From assembly GCA_012840465.1 (NCBI GenBank), contig DULJ01000086.1, positions 62,001-126,000 of the forward strand: a DNA stretch of 64,000 nucleotides. Reading direction: 5' to 3'. Within the stretch, counting starts at the first letter, position 1. Every line of letters starts with the position of its first letter. Below are positions 9,184 through 18,649 of this stretch, piece by piece. The stretch comes from Caryophanales bacterium (GTDB taxonomy: Bacteria > Bacillota > Bacilli > Bacillales > Bacillaceae_J). Under the pieces are notes generated by a model, which was not told where the DNA came from, made no database searches, and was given only the letters and a program-made list of their open reading frames with translations. The position numbers were made by a program, and so were the translations under genes.

Positions 9184-11238
9184 ATGGATACAAATCAATA
9201 TTTAGAGATGTTTATCGACGAGAGCAAGGAACATTTGCAAGCTATCAATGAGAATTTATTAGCTTTGGAAAATGACCCGAATGATATGAATATTGTTAAT
9301 GAAGTATTTAGGTCAGCTCATACTTTAAAAGGTATGTCAGCAACAATGGGGTATGAAGATTTAGCCAATTTAACACATAAGATGGAAAATGTATTGGACG
9401 GCATAAGGAATCATAAAATATTCGTTAATTCTGATATACTAGATGTCGTCTTTTCTTCTGTTGACGATCTTGAGGCAATGGTCAACGATATTGCCAGCGG
9501 TGGAGACGGAAAAAGAGATGTTTCTGAGGTTGTTCAAAAGCTGTTATTAATAGAAAAAGGTGAAGACCCTAAGGGTGTAACTGAAAAAACAGCTATAGAA
9601 TCAACAAACACGGTAGAAAATGATGGAAATGACAAAATGGGTATTCTCGATGAATTTGAAATCACCGTGTTAGAACAATCGAAAGAACAGGGTTTTGACA
9701 GTTATCATATAACCGTAAAGCTTAGAGATGATTGCTTATTACGTGGTGCCCGTGTTTTTATGGTGTTTGAGATTTTAGAACAAGTCGGAGAAGTCATTAA
9801 GGCAAACCCGTCTGTTGAAGACCTTGAGGAAGAACGATTTGATTATGAATTTTCGGTCGTGCTAGTAACTAAAGAAAATGCCGAAGATATTGAAAAACGG
9901 ATCATGAAAGTTTCCGAGATTGAAAGTGTAATAGTAAATGTATTTTCAATCGAGGAGTATAAAAAGGATCAAAATAATAAGAATGAAATTATTAATCCAA
10001 TTGAAGAAAAGAAGGATTCAGCTTCTACTTCCAAGGAAAGTAGCTCCAAAAGTGAAAGTGGAAAAGAAAAAACAAAAGGACAAAATGTCTCAAACAAGAC
10101 GATCCGTGTTAACATTGAACGTTTAGACATTTTAATGAATCTTTTTGAGGAGCTTGTCATAGATCGGGGTCGTCTTGAACAAATCTCTAATGACTTAAAT
10201 AACGCTGAACTTCATGAAACTGTAGAGAGAATGTCACGAATTTCGGGAGACCTTCAAAATATTATTTTGAACATGCGCATGGTTCCGGTTGAACAGGTAT
10301 TCAACCGTTTTCCAAGAATGGTAAGGCAATTAGCACGTGATTTAAACAAAAAAATCAGTCTGGAAATTTTTGGTGCAGAAACAGAATTAGATCGGACTGT
10401 AATCGATGAAATTGGTGATCCACTTGTTCATTTAATTAGGAATGCACTTGATCATGGAATTGAGACTCCTGAGGAACGAATTGCAAAAGGTAAGCCTGAA
10501 GAAGGTACCGTGATCCTAAAAGCGTATCACAGTGGCAACCATGTCTTTATTGAGATTGAGGATGATGGTGCAGGTATTAATCGTGAGAGGGTGTTAAAGA
10601 AAGCAATTGAACGTGGAGTTGTCACTGCAGAAGCTGGGGCAAATATGACCGATAAGCAGGTTTATGAGCTTATTTTGGCATCCGGTTTTTCAACAGCAGA
10701 TAAGATTTCTGATGTTTCAGGACGTGGTGTAGGACTTGATGTGGTTAAGAGCACGATTGAATCACTAAGTGGTTCGGTTTCAATCGAATCTAAATATGGT
10801 CATGGATCGATCTTTTCGATTCAATTACCATTAACTTTATCCATTATCTCTGTAATGCTTGTTGAAATTCAAGAGGAAAAATATGCAATTCCTTTATCCT
10901 CTATTATTGAAACGGCAATTATTAAAAAACAAGATATTCTAAATGCGCATAACCAAAAAGTGATCGACTTTAGAGGTAAGGTAGTGCCATTAGTATTTCT
11001 TAAGGACATTTTTGAGGTACCAGTTATAGCCGCAGAAGATGGTCTATATTCCGTTGTGATTGTTCGAAAAGGGGAAAAGATGGCCGGTCTTGTTGTAGAT
11101 TCATTCATCGGTCAACAAGAAATCGTCTTAAAGTCCTTAGGTAATTATTTGAATTCGGCGTTCGCTATTTCAGGTGCTACGATCCTTGGAAATGGACAAG
11201 TTGCCTTAATTATTGATTGCAATGCTTTAATTAAATAA
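9184..11238 (+). CDS. cheA: Chemotaxis histidine kinase CheA
   Basis: Sensor kinase of 684 residues that phosphorylates CheY and CheB. The order is HPt domain with H46 (RSAHTLKG), a P2 region to about 270, a Ser/Lys-rich linker (about 275-305), dimerisation, ATPase and CheW-like domains. The ATPase shows the N box (LIRNALDHGIE), DDGAG and GRGVGLDVV. The CheW-like domain covers about 545-684. ATG 9184 follows AAAGGAG; an upstream ATG at 9160 overlaps cheB and lacks a site. The downstream neighbour is cheW. Confidence 0.97.
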   Translation: MDTNQYLEMFIDESKEHLQAINENLLALENDPNDMNIVNEVFRSAHTLKGMSATMGYEDLANLTHKMENVLDGIRNHKIFVNSDILDVVFSSVDDLEAMVNDIASGGDGKRDVSEVVQKLLLIEKGEDPKGVTEKTAIESTNTVENDGNDKMGILDEFEITVLEQSKEQGFDSYHITVKLRDDCLLRGARVFMVFEILEQVGEVIKANPSVEDLEEERFDYEFSVVLVTKENAEDIEKRIMKVSEIESVIVNVFSIEEYKKDQNNKNEIINPIEEKKDSASTSKESSSKSESGKEKTKGQNVSNKTIRVNIERLDILMNLFEELVIDRGRLEQISNDLNNAELHETVERMSRISGDLQNIILNMRMVPVEQVFNRFPRMVRQLARDLNKKISLEIFGAETELDRTVIDEIGDPLVHLIRNALDHGIETPEERIAKGKPEEGTVILKAYHSGNHVFIEIEDDGAGINRERVLKKAIERGVVTAEAGANMTDKQVYELILASGFSTADKISDVSGRGVGLDVVKSTIESLSGSVSIESKYGHGSIFSIQLPLTLSIISVMLVEIQEEKYAIPLSSIIETAIIKKQDILNAHNQKVIDFRGKVVPLVFLKDIFEVPVIAAEDGLYSVVIVRKGEKMAGLVVDSFIGQQEIVLKSLGNYLNSAFAISGATILGNGQVALIIDCNALIK

Positions 11239-11277
11239 CAAAAGATGACGGCGCTTGAGATAAAGGAGGAATAAGAA

Positions 11278-11748
11278 ATGTCCGCGGAAGCTTTAACTGA
11301 GATGAAAGTAATCGTTTTTCAACTGAAAGATGAAGAATATGGTATTCCAGTCCAACAGGTTCAAGCAATTGAACGAATGATGTATATTACACGTGTGCCC
11401 AAAGTGGCTAAATTCGTAAAAGGAGTTATGAACCTTCGTGGGGTTGTAACTCCAATTATCGATTTGCGTAAAAGATTTGGAATTGAAGAGATCGCGTATA
11501 CAGAAAGTACACGAATCATTATTGTCGGTGTGGGTGACATGGAGGTTGGACTAATCGTAGATGCGGCAAATGATGTTATTGATATTCCGGAAGGGGCAAT
11601 TGAACCCCCGCCGGAAGTGGTCGGTACTGTTGAAGTAGAGTACTTAAATGGTGTTGCTAAACTTGATAAACGGCTTTTAATATTATTAAATCTTGATAAA
11701 GTTTTAATTTCTGACGGAAATAAAGATTTAAAGTTAGTAGAGGGTTAA
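11278..11748 (+). CDS. cheW: Chemotaxis coupling protein CheW
   Basis: Adaptor of 156 residues that links chemoreceptors to CheA. The whole chain is one CheW-like SH3-pair domain with recognisable stretches YGIPVQQVQAIERM, VKGVMNLRGVVTPIIDLR and VGLIVDAANDVIDI. A strong ribosome site (AAAGGAGG) precedes the ATG, and cheC starts two bases after the stop. Length agrees with B. subtilis CheW. Confidence 0.97.
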   Translation: MSAEALTEMKVIVFQLKDEEYGIPVQQVQAIERMMYITRVPKVAKFVKGVMNLRGVVTPIIDLRKRFGIEEIAYTESTRIIIVGVGDMEVGLIVDAANDVIDIPEGAIEPPPEVVGTVEVEYLNGVAKLDKRLLILLNLDKVLISDGNKDLKLVEG

Positions 11749-11749
11749 A

Positions 11750-12391
11750 ATGATGTCTTTCATTGAACAAATTAAAGGTCACCATTTAGATATCCTGAGA
11801 GAGGTCGGAAATATTGGTGCCGGCAATGCCGCTACCGCACTCTCAAAAATATTAGGAAAACGGGTTGATATGACGGTTCCTAATGTAAGGATTGTGTCAT
11901 TTGATGAAATGATGGATATGGTTGGCGGAGCGGATAATGTCATTGCCTCGATATTTCTTAGAATTGAAGGGGACGCGCCTGGAAGCATATACTTTATGCT
12001 TCCATTAGAACAGGGCGAAAAATATATAGAATTAATGACTGGCGAAGAAAATTTTTCGTTTGATAATCCACCTTATCCCGAGTTATCCGTTTCCGCCCTT
12101 CAAGAACTGGGAAACATTCTATCCGGTTCTTATTTATCAGCATTATCAGACTTTACCAAACTAAACCTATATCCAACAGTTCCAGCATTAGTAATTGATA
12201 TGGTTGGTGCGGTTCTTAGTTATGGATTAATGGAAATTTCGCAAGTTAGTGATTATGTAATCGTCATAGATACAGCTGTCAGCGAACAAGAAGAAATGAA
12301 AGATAGTGTGAAAGGGCACTTTTTCCTTTTATTAGATCCTGAATCATTTGCGAAACTATTCAGTGCGTTGGGAGTACCTCTTGATGAATGA
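11750..12391 (+). CDS. cheC: CheY-P phosphatase CheC
   Basis: Chemotaxis phosphatase (213 residues) that also binds CheD. Both CheC-family active-site pairs are visible: E18xxN21 in [12 protein letters not shown] and E119xxN122 in [10 protein letters not shown], so this looks like a two-site phosphatase. The start is ATG 11750; the next codon is also ATG and would shorten it by one. The last bases overlap cheD. In Bacillus, CheC and CheD act together in receptor adaptation. Confidence 0.95.
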   Translation: MMSFIEQIKGHHLDILREVGNIGAGNAATALSKILGKRVDMTVPNVRIVSFDEMMDMVGGADNVIASIFLRIEGDAPGSIYFMLPLEQGEKYIELMTGEENFSFDNPPYPELSVSALQELGNILSGSYLSALSDFTKLNLYPTVPALVIDMVGAVLSYGLMEISQVSDYVIVIDTAVSEQEEMKDSVKGHFFLLLDPESFAKLFSALGVPLDE

Positions 12392-12881
12392 CACTGTTAA
12401 CATTATTAAGGTTGGGATCGCTGATATGAATGTAGTTCAATCTCCAAATGTTATTCGCACATTAGGATTAGGGTCTTGTGTTGGTGTTGTTATTTATGAT
12501 ACCCAAAAAGAGATTGCTGGTCTTGTGCATGTTATGCTCCCTGATTCATCTTTAGCTAAAGCAGATTCTATAAATATTGCAAAGTATGCAGATACTGGTG
12601 TAGAGGAATTAATAAATAGATTAACAAAAATAGGTGCAAGACTAATCAATTTAAAAGCAAAAATAGCTGGTGGGGCGCAGATGTTTCAATTCTCCACTCA
12701 AAACGAAATGATGAGAATTGGTCCTCGGAATGTAGAGGCTGTAAAAAAAGAACTGCAACGCTTTCGCATCCCCATTATCGCTGAAGATGTTGGTGGAAGC
12801 AGTGGACGAACAATTGAGTTTAACCCAAGTACAAGAAAGCTAAATATCAGAACGGTAAATCAAGGTGTTAAAGACATTTAG
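12384..12881 (+). CDS. cheD: Chemoreceptor glutamine deamidase CheD
   Basis: Deamidase of 165 residues that acts on chemoreceptors and regulates CheC. The catalytic residues are Cys32 (GLGSCVGV), His49 (LVHVMLP) and Thr26, and SGRTIEFN is near the end. The start is ATG 12384, which overlaps the cheC stop by 8 bases and is 9 bases after GGGAG. A frame from 12348 would extend further into cheC and lacks the family N terminus. Confidence 0.95.
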   Translation: MNDTVNIIKVGIADMNVVQSPNVIRTLGLGSCVGVVIYDTQKEIAGLVHVMLPDSSLAKADSINIAKYADTGVEELINRLTKIGARLINLKAKIAGGAQMFQFSTQNEMMRIGPRNVEAVKKELQRFRIPIIAEDVGGSSGRTIEFNPSTRKLNIRTVNQGVKDI

Positions 12882-12909
12882 TCTTAACCATCTATGAAGG
12901 AGGATGACC

Positions 12910-13677
12910 ATGACGAGAATACCTTCCAATGAGGATCAAATATGGCAAAAGTGGATCAATACTCGCGATCCTCAAGCTGGTGATTCATTAATACGTCTAT
13001 ATATGCCTCTTGTTAGTTATCATGTACAAAGGATTTCTGTAGGATTACCTAGGAATGTAAATAGAGAAGATGTCAAAAGCTATGGTCTAATGGGATTATA
13101 TGACGCTCTCGAAAAATTCGATCTTTCCAGAGATTTGAAATTTGATACTTATGCCTCTTTTCGAATTAGGGGGGCCATTTTGGATGGTCTTCGCAAAGAG
13201 GATTGGCTTCCTCGTAGTTTACGGGAGAAAAATAAAAAAATTGAAGCTTCGATCGAACGATTAGAACAAAGATTTATGCGAACTGTTACAGTTGAAGAAA
13301 TTGCTGCAGAAGTTGAACTGACGGAAGAAGAAGTAAATAATGTGATAACAGAAGGCTTTTTCGCTGCTATTTTATCAATGGATGAAAGTAATAAAGACTC
13401 CGATGAGAAAGAGGGATTAAGCTTTTCCATTCGCGATAAAAACAGTTTAACCCCTGAGGAGCATGCGGTAAAAGAGGAACTTTACGATGACCTTGCAAAT
13501 GCAATCAGCGCACTAAATGACAAGGAACAGCTTGTCATAAGTTTATTTTATCATGAAGAATTGACTCTAACTGAAATTGGACAAGTCTTAGGGCTATCAA
13601 CTTCAAGAATTTCACAAATCCATTCTAAGGCTCTATTTAAACTTCGCTCCTCTTTAGGAAAAATCATCGCCATGTAA
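12910..13677 (+). CDS. sigD: RNA polymerase sigma factor SigD (flagella, chemotaxis, motility)
   Basis: Alternative sigma factor of the FliA/SigD class (255 residues), which directs late flagellar, chemotaxis and autolysin genes. Sigma region 2 (about 20-90, with YGLMGLYDALEKFD and DTYASFRIRGAILDGLR), region 3 and a region-4 helix-turn-helix (LTLTEIGQVLGLSTSRISQIHSKAL) are visible. ATG 12910 lies 6 bases after AAGGAGG, whereas the in-frame ATG at 12904 touches the ribosome site. It is the penultimate functional block of the fla/che operon, so its level depends on long-distance transcription. Confidence 0.97.
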   Translation: MTRIPSNEDQIWQKWINTRDPQAGDSLIRLYMPLVSYHVQRISVGLPRNVNREDVKSYGLMGLYDALEKFDLSRDLKFDTYASFRIRGAILDGLRKEDWLPRSLREKNKKIEASIERLEQRFMRTVTVEEIAAEVELTEEEVNNVITEGFFAAILSMDESNKDSDEKEGLSFSIRDKNSLTPEEHAVKEELYDDLANAISALNDKEQLVISLFYHEELTLTEIGQVLGLSTSRISQIHSKALFKLRSSLGKIIAM

Positions 13678-13703
13678 TTATCCTTTATGAAGGAAGTGGG
13701 AAA

Positions 13704-14015
13704 ATGAGTTTAAAGCTTGTAGAGTTACAGGTTGCGCTTCCGAGAACACTGGATTTAGGGAAAATACAAGAACAATTACAGCAAAAAGGTCAACTTGTTC
13801 AAGATCATTTGGCTTCTGCACAACAAAAGGAAGATATTGAAAAGCAAAAACAAGTAAACAAATATGATGAAACTACAAAAAATAAACTTCAAAAAGATGG
13901 TCAAAATTCTAATGGTGCTAACGATACAAAGAAAAGAAAAAAGCAAAACAAACAAAAGCATCAAGCTGAAGCACATCACCCCTATAAAGGAAATCTAATA
14001 GATATAGAGGGATAA
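13704..14015 (+). CDS. Small conserved protein of the fla/che operon, function unknown
   Basis: A 103-residue, highly charged protein without membrane segment or signal peptide. The N terminus (ELQVALPRTLDLGKIQEQLQ) and the last residues (HHPYKGNLIDIEG) look conserved in design. The middle is low-complexity, rich in Lys, Gln and Asn, and probably helical then disordered. It sits 26 bases after sigD and one base before swrB. From memory, similar small proteins follow sigD/fliA in other Firmicutes flagellar operons, but I know of no assigned function. A clear ribosome site (GAAGGAAGTGGG) supports translation. Confidence 0.75.
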   Translation: MSLKLVELQVALPRTLDLGKIQEQLQQKGQLVQDHLASAQQKEDIEKQKQVNKYDETTKNKLQKDGQNSNGANDTKKRKKQNKQKHQAEAHHPYKGNLIDIEG

Positions 14016-14016
14016 A

Positions 14017-14481
14017 ATGTATCCATTATTATTGGTAATCAGTTTTATCTTACATCTTTTCGCTTTTTTTTGGATATTCTTATTATCGATGCGTTTAAAA
14101 CGTACAAATGATATAGAAAAAAGGCAAGCGGAAATACAAAATGAAATTGAAGATTTGTTTCAGTCGTACCTGTTTGAGATGAAAGAAGAAAATGAAAAAT
14201 TGTTGAATCTGATTGATAAATCAAAAGCGCCTGTAAATAAAACACGTAAAAAAGTGACTCAACAACTTTATCAAACTCAGGAAAATCAAACTCAGGAAAA
14301 ACCGAAACAAAAAGAATACACCCCTCCAATGCCGGCTGCTCCAGATCGTTTTGAGCAATCATTAAATTCAAAAGTGATTTTACTTCATGAGCAGGGTTTA
14401 AAGGTGGAGGAAATTGCCCGAAAATTAAATAAAGGAAAAACTGAAATTGAATTAATTCTTAAATTTAATAGGGCAAAATGA
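14017..14481 (+). CDS. swrB: Swarming motility protein SwrB (YlxL-like)
   Basis: Single-pass membrane protein of 154 residues. A hydrophobic N-terminal helix (about 3-26) is followed by a coiled-coil-like stretch rich in Glu/Lys/Gln (about 30-75). A linker and a C-terminal helix-turn-helix-like segment (HEQGLKVEEIARKLNKGKTEIEL) complete it. Position after sigD and before rpsB, size and architecture match B. subtilis SwrB, which promotes flagellar export-apparatus activation and swarming. Sequence identity in the middle is likely low, so the name rests on architecture and order. Confidence 0.85.
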   Translation: MYPLLLVISFILHLFAFFWIFLLSMRLKRTNDIEKRQAEIQNEIEDLFQSYLFEMKEENEKLLNLIDKSKAPVNKTRKKVTQQLYQTQENQTQEKPKQKEYTPPMPAAPDRFEQSLNSKVILLHEQGLKVEEIARKLNKGKTEIELILKFNRAK

Positions 14482-14489
14482 TAAAAGAC

Positions 14490-14519
14490 TTGATTTAAAG
14501 TTATGCTGTATGGTATAGT
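14490..14519 (+). promoter_or_regulatory. Candidate SigA promoter for rpsB
   Basis: TTGATT (14490-14495) and TATAGT (14514-14519) are separated by 18 bases. They lie just after swrB and about 115 bases upstream of rpsB, giving a long leader. Inferred from motif match only. Confidence 0.6.
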
Positions 14520-14543
14520 AACTTTCGGTGTTAAATACACACG

Positions 14544-14603
14544 TCCGTTGATTAAAATATGGGTGCTACAACTGTAGTTATATTTTAAAATGATGCGAAC
14601 GGA
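14544..14603 (+). promoter_or_regulatory. Structured 5' leader of rpsB, candidate S2 autoregulatory element
   Basis: A nested stem-loop is visible in the leader: TCCGTT (14544-14549) pairs with AACGGA (14598-14603), AAAATAT (14554-14560) with ATATTTT (14580-14586), and CTAC (14566-14569) with GTAG (14574-14577) around an AACT loop. The outer 3' strand runs into a GGAGG at 14601-14605, though the rpsB ribosome site proper (AGGAGG) is nearer the ATG. Ribosomal protein operons often use such leaders for feedback; that role is inferred here. Confidence 0.5.
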
Positions 14604-14633
14604 GGAAAGAAAACCATTTAGGAGGAAGAAAGA

Positions 14634-15341
14634 ATGTCAGTAATTTCAATGAAGCAATTATTAGAAGCTGGTGTACATTTTGGACACCAAACACGCAGAT
14701 GGAACCCTAAGATGAAGCGTTACATCTTCACAGAGCGTAACGGTATCTACATTATCGACTTACAAAAAACAGTAAAAAAAGTTGAAGAAGCTTTCAACTT
14801 CATGAAAGAAGTAGCTGCAAATGGTGGAACAATCCTTTTTGTAGGTACTAAAAAGCAAGCTCAAGATTCTGTTAAGGAAGAAGCAGAACGCAGTGGACAA
14901 TACTTCGTTAACCAACGCTGGTTAGGTGGTACTTTAACAAACTTTGAAACAATCCAAAAGCGTATTGCCCGTCTTAAAGAAATTGAAACAATGCGTGAAG
15001 ATGGAACATTTGATGTATTACCTAAGAAAGAAGTAGTTAACCTAAATAAAGAATTAGAGCGTCTTGAGAAGTTCTTAGGTGGAATCAAGGAAATGAAAGA
15101 AATTCCTGATTGCTTATTCATCATCGACCCTCGCAAAGAGCGTATCGCAGTTGCTGAAGCTCACAAATTAAACATTCCAATTGTGGCAATTGTTGATACA
15201 AACTGTGATCCAGATGAAATTGATTATGTAATTCCTGGTAACGATGATGCAATCCGTGCGGTTAAGCTTTTAACTGCTAAAATGGCTGATGCTATTATCG
15301 AAGCTAAACAAGGCGAAGAAGTAGCAACTCCTGCAGAATAA
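14634..15341 (+). CDS. rpsB: 30S ribosomal protein S2
   Basis: Structural protein of the small ribosomal subunit (235 residues), needed for recruiting S1-type factors and for initiation. Typical S2 stretches are present: [20 protein letters not shown] at the start, [10 protein letters not shown], and [15 protein letters not shown] near residues 92-108. The end is acidic (GEEVATPAE). It has its own promoter and a structured leader. A terminator-like hairpin separates it from tsf. Codon choice is that of a highly expressed gene. Confidence 0.99.
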   Translation: MSVISMKQLLEAGVHFGHQTRRWNPKMKRYIFTERNGIYIIDLQKTVKKVEEAFNFMKEVAANGGTILFVGTKKQAQDSVKEEAERSGQYFVNQRWLGGTLTNFETIQKRIARLKEIETMREDGTFDVLPKKEVVNLNKELERLEKFLGGIKEMKEIPDCLFIIDPRKERIAVAEAHKLNIPIVAIVDTNCDPDEIDYVIPGNDDAIRAVKLLTAKMADAIIEAKQGEEVATPAE

Positions 15342-15344
15342 GAC

Positions 15345-15387
15345 GAAAAGTGGAAGCCCCCGTTTAGCTGGGCGCTGGAACTGGACA
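15345..15387 (-). repeat. Dispersed palindromic repeat, degenerate internally deleted copy
   Basis: A 43-base relic of the repeat family also seen at 28042, 37785, 40498, 44630 and 47415. It keeps the outer GAAAAG-GGAAGC end, the CGTTTAGC block and the GGGCGCTGGAACTGGACA end but lacks the middle. It lies immediately after the rpsB stop, in the reverse orientation relative to copies at 28042, 37785 and 40498. Confidence 0.7.
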
Positions 15388-15400
15388 TAGAAGTAATTAT

Positions 15401-15438
15401 AAAGGTGATAAGAGGGACATGCCTTTTATCACCTTTTT
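15401..15438 (+). terminator. Rho-independent terminator after rpsB
   Basis: AAAGGTGATAA pairs with TTATCACCTTT around a short loop, followed by a run of T. It would end or attenuate the rpsB transcript before tsf, so tsf needs read-through or its own promoter, which I could not identify with confidence. Confidence 0.85.
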
Positions 15439-15494
15439 AAAAACATTCACAAAATCAAATGGGTATACATAACTAATCTTAAGGAGGATTCAAC

Positions 15495-16379
15495 ATGGCA
15501 GTTACTGCACAAATGGTAAAAGAGCTACGTGAAAAAACAGGTGCTGGAATGCTTGATTGTAAAAAAGCACTAACAGAAACGAATGGCGATATGGATAAAG
15601 CAATTGACTTTCTTCGTGAGAAAGGGATCGCTAAAGCTGCTAATAAAGCAGACCGTATTGCTGCTGAAGGAACAACAACAGTTTTAACGAATGGTAACAA
15701 AGCAGTTATTTTAGAAGTAAACGCTGAAACAGACTTCGTTGCTAAAAATGACGCTTTCAAACAATTGGTTTCAGAGCTTGCTGAACACTTATTATCACAA
15801 CAACCAGCAACACTTGAAGAAGCATTAAATCAAAACCTAAATGGAAATGGTCCAGCTGTAGCCGAACATATTAATGCTGCAATTGCAAAAATCGGTGAGA
15901 AGATCTCCTTACGCCGTTTCCAAATAGTTGACAAAACAGACAGCGATGCTTTCGGTGTTTACCTACATATGGGTGGACGTATCGGTGTGTTATCAGTGCT
16001 AGCTGGAACTAATGATGCAGATGTAGCAAAAGATGTTTCAATGCATATTGCTGCTGTAAATCCACGTTATATTACACGTGATGAAGTTCCTGCCGAAGTA
16101 TCAAACCATGAGCGTGAAGTTTTAACACAGCAAGCACTTAACGAAGGCAAGCCTGCAAACATCGTTGAGAAAATGGTTGAAGGTCGTCTAGGTAAGTTCT
16201 TCGAAGAAATTTGCTTACTTGATCAAGCTTTTGTTAAAGACCCGGATCAAAAAGTAGGTAAATATGTTCAATCTAAAGGTGCTTCTGTAAAATCATTCGT
16301 TCGTTATGAAGTAGGAGAAGGAATGGAAAAACGTCAAGAAAACTTTGCAGAAGAAGTAATGAACCAAATCAAAAAATAA
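15495..16379 (+). CDS. tsf: Translation elongation factor Ts
   Basis: Guanine nucleotide exchange factor for EF-Tu (294 residues). The N-terminal UBA-like domain with the signature [12 protein letters not shown] is at about residues 16-27, and the second EF-Ts signature [11 protein letters not shown] is near 80. Two dimerisation-type core repeats follow. AAGGAGG precedes the ATG. A strong terminator follows the gene. Length matches other Bacillus EF-Ts. Confidence 0.99.
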   Translation: MAVTAQMVKELREKTGAGMLDCKKALTETNGDMDKAIDFLREKGIAKAANKADRIAAEGTTTVLTNGNKAVILEVNAETDFVAKNDAFKQLVSELAEHLLSQQPATLEEALNQNLNGNGPAVAEHINAAIAKIGEKISLRRFQIVDKTDSDAFGVYLHMGGRIGVLSVLAGTNDADVAKDVSMHIAAVNPRYITRDEVPAEVSNHEREVLTQQALNEGKPANIVEKMVEGRLGKFFEEICLLDQAFVKDPDQKVGKYVQSKGASVKSFVRYEVGEGMEKRQENFAEEVMNQIKK

Positions 16380-16388
16380 TGTTAGTTA

Positions 16389-16417
16389 ATAGGGAACACG
16401 ATGTGTTCCCTATTTTT
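16389..16417 (+). terminator. Rho-independent terminator after tsf
   Basis: A perfect 11-base-pair stem, ATAGGGAACAC with GTGTTCCCTAT around GAT, followed by a T run. It separates tsf from pyrH. Confidence 0.9.
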
Positions 16418-16466
16418 AGAAAAATAGGGAAGTCGGCAGAAATGATTTTTTAACTTGGAGGTAGTC

Positions 16467-17189
16467 ATGACTAATCCGAAGTATAAACGTGTTGTATTAA
16501 AATTAAGTGGTGAAGCACTTGCTGGTGGAACAGGGTTTGGGATTGCCCCTGCGGTCATTAATAGCGTAGCTAAGCAAGTGAAAGAAATTGCTGAAATGGA
16601 TGTTGAAGTAGCTGTTGTTGTTGGCGGCGGTAATATTTGGCGTGGTAAAATCGGCAGTGAAATGGGAATGGACCGTGCTACTGCAGACTATATGGGCATG
16701 CTTGCAACTTGTATGAATTCTTTGGCACTTCAAGATAGCCTAGAAAGCATGGGAATCCAAACTCGTGTCCAAACATCTATAGAAATGCGTCAGGTTGCTG
16801 AACCATACATTAGAAGAAAAGCGATTCGACATTTAGAAAAGAAACGAGTTGTTATTTTTGCTGCTGGTACGGGAAATCCTTATTTTTCAACGGATACTAC
16901 TGCAGCACTACGAGCTGCCGAAATCGAAGCAGATGTGATTCTAATGGCTAAGAATAATGTTGATGGTGTTTATAGTGCAGACCCATCAGTAGATAAAAAT
17001 GCAGTAAAATATGAGACTCTCTCATATTTGGACGTCATTAAAGAAGGATTAGCCGTTATGGATTCCACTGCCTCTTCCTTATGTATGGACAATAATATTC
17101 CATTAATCGTATTCTCAATCATGGACGAAGGAAATATTAAACGTGCAGTTTGCGGCGAAAATATAGGAACGATAGTAAAGGGGAAATAA
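16467..17189 (+). CDS. pyrH: Uridylate kinase (UMP kinase)
   Basis: Amino-acid-kinase-fold enzyme (240 residues) that phosphorylates UMP to UDP for pyrimidine nucleotide synthesis. [10 protein letters not shown] near residues 11-20, [11 protein letters not shown] near 50 and [20 protein letters not shown] near 130-150 are family signatures. ATG 16467 is 5 bases after GGAGG; the TTG at 16455 overlaps that site. frr starts 3 bases after the stop, so both are one unit. Confidence 0.98.
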   Translation: MTNPKYKRVVLKLSGEALAGGTGFGIAPAVINSVAKQVKEIAEMDVEVAVVVGGGNIWRGKIGSEMGMDRATADYMGMLATCMNSLALQDSLESMGIQTRVQTSIEMRQVAEPYIRRKAIRHLEKKRVVIFAAGTGNPYFSTDTTAALRAAEIEADVILMAKNNVDGVYSADPSVDKNAVKYETLSYLDVIKEGLAVMDSTASSLCMDNNIPLIVFSIMDEGNIKRAVCGENIGTIVKGK

Positions 17190-17192
17190 GTA

Positions 17193-17750
17193 ATGGGACA
17201 AACAGTTATTAAAAACACTAAAGAAAAAATGAATAAAGCCATTCAAGCATTTCAACGTGAATTAGCTACTGTTCGTGCAGGAAGAGCAAACCCATCGCTA
17301 CTAGACAGAGTTTCAGTGAATTATTATGGTGCACCGACACCGCTCAATCAATTAGCATCAATTACTGTTCCAGAGGCACGCCTTTTAGTAATCCAATCAT
17401 ACGATAAATCAGTTTTAAATGACATCGAAAAGGCAATTTTAAAGGCCGATCTAGGTCTTAACCCTACAAATGACGGCACCATTATTCGAATTGCAATTCC
17501 AGCATTAACAGAGGAGCGCCGTAAGTCATTAGCTAAGGATGTAAAGGCCATGGCAGAGGATGCAAAAGTTGCGATTCGAAATGTTCGTCGCGATGCTAAT
17601 GATGACTTGAAAAAGTTAGAAAAAGATGGACAGATTACAGAAGACGAATTACGTAGTTTTGCTGACGATGTTCAAAAAGAAACAGACAATCATGTAAAAG
17701 AGATTGATAACATTACAAAAGAAAAAGAAAAAGAAATAATGGAAGTTTAG
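17193..17750 (+). CDS. frr: Ribosome recycling factor
   Basis: Splits post-termination ribosomes with EF-G (185 residues). It has the usual three-helix/β-sandwich layout: [19 protein letters not shown] near residues 29-47, the central β domain, and a long charged C-terminal helix ([20 protein letters not shown]). Length is standard for the family. It follows pyrH closely and is ended by a terminator at 17781. Confidence 0.99.
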   Translation: MGQTVIKNTKEKMNKAIQAFQRELATVRAGRANPSLLDRVSVNYYGAPTPLNQLASITVPEARLLVIQSYDKSVLNDIEKAILKADLGLNPTNDGTIIRIAIPALTEERRKSLAKDVKAMAEDAKVAIRNVRRDANDDLKKLEKDGQITEDELRSFADDVQKETDNHVKEIDNITKEKEKEIMEV

Positions 17751-17780
17751 CCCCATTCACGATACAATATTATTACAAAG

Positions 17781-17814
17781 AAACCCTCTTATCATTCAAT
17801 CAGGGGGTTTTTTT
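17781..17814 (+). terminator. Rho-independent terminator after frr
   Basis: AACCCTC pairs with GGGGGTT over a 14-base loop, then a run of seven T. Confidence 0.85.
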
Positions 17815-17851
17815 ACTACGTTAATTCAAAAAAGTTTGGTGGAGGATTCGA

Positions 17852-18628
17852 ATGCTCGATAAGTTCTCATTAAGAAAGAACAAAAAAGAAGTCGGTGCTT
17901 CAACTTATTCCAAAGAACATATTGATCTTTCTTCCGTACCTAGTCATATTGCTATCATTATGGATGGAAATGGCCGTTGGGCTAAAAAAAGAGGTCTTCC
18001 TCGAATTGCCGGTCACCATGAAGGAATGAAAGTAGTTCGAAAAATTGTTAAAGCTTCCAATGAAATTGGAGTTAAAGTCTTAACTCTCTATGCATTTTCG
18101 ACAGAAAATTGGAAAAGACCCCAATCTGAAGTTGATTATTTAATGAAATTGCCTGAAGAATTTTTGGGGTCATTCTTACCGGAATTGGTAACTGAAAACG
18201 TCCAAGTGCGTGTTATGGGAAATAAAGAACAATTACCAGCTCATACAATGCGGGCCATCAATAAGGCAATGATTGATACTAAAGAAAACGATGGGTTAAT
18301 TTTAAATTTTGCATTAAACTATGGAAGCCGCTTTGAAATAATTGAAGGCATTAAGCAAATCATAAAAGATACGAATAATGGTAAACTAAACATCAACGAT
18401 ATTAATGAAGAGCTGTTTTCGGAGTATTTAATGAGCGCTGACCTAGCAGACCCTGATTTATTAATTCGGACTAGTGGAGAGGTACGCCTAAGTAATTTTA
18501 TGCTTTGGCAGTTAGCTTATGCTGAATTTTGGTTTACTGAAGTATTATGGCCAGATTTTGAAGAAAATAACTTTTATCAAGCGATAGTAGAATATCAGCG
18601 TCGTGGTCGAAGATTTGGCGGCATCTAA
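17852..18628 (+). CDS. uppS: Undecaprenyl diphosphate synthase
   Basis: cis-Prenyltransferase (258 residues) making the C55 lipid carrier for peptidoglycan and teichoic acid from FPP and IPP. D38 in IMDGNGRWA is the catalytic aspartate. FSTENWKRP lies near residues 88-96, and the C-terminal RTSGEVRLSNFMLWQ and WPDF are family marks. A ribosome site (GGTGGAGG) precedes ATG 17852. It begins a lipid/isoprenoid block with cdsA, dxr and rseP. Confidence 0.98.
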   Translation: MLDKFSLRKNKKEVGASTYSKEHIDLSSVPSHIAIIMDGNGRWAKKRGLPRIAGHHEGMKVVRKIVKASNEIGVKVLTLYAFSTENWKRPQSEVDYLMKLPEEFLGSFLPELVTENVQVRVMGNKEQLPAHTMRAINKAMIDTKENDGLILNFALNYGSRFEIIEGIKQIIKDTNNGKLNINDINEELFSEYLMSADLADPDLLIRTSGEVRLSNFMLWQLAYAEFWFTEVLWPDFEENNFYQAIVEYQRRGRRFGGI

Positions 18629-18649
18629 ATTTAAAAGGATGATTTATTA

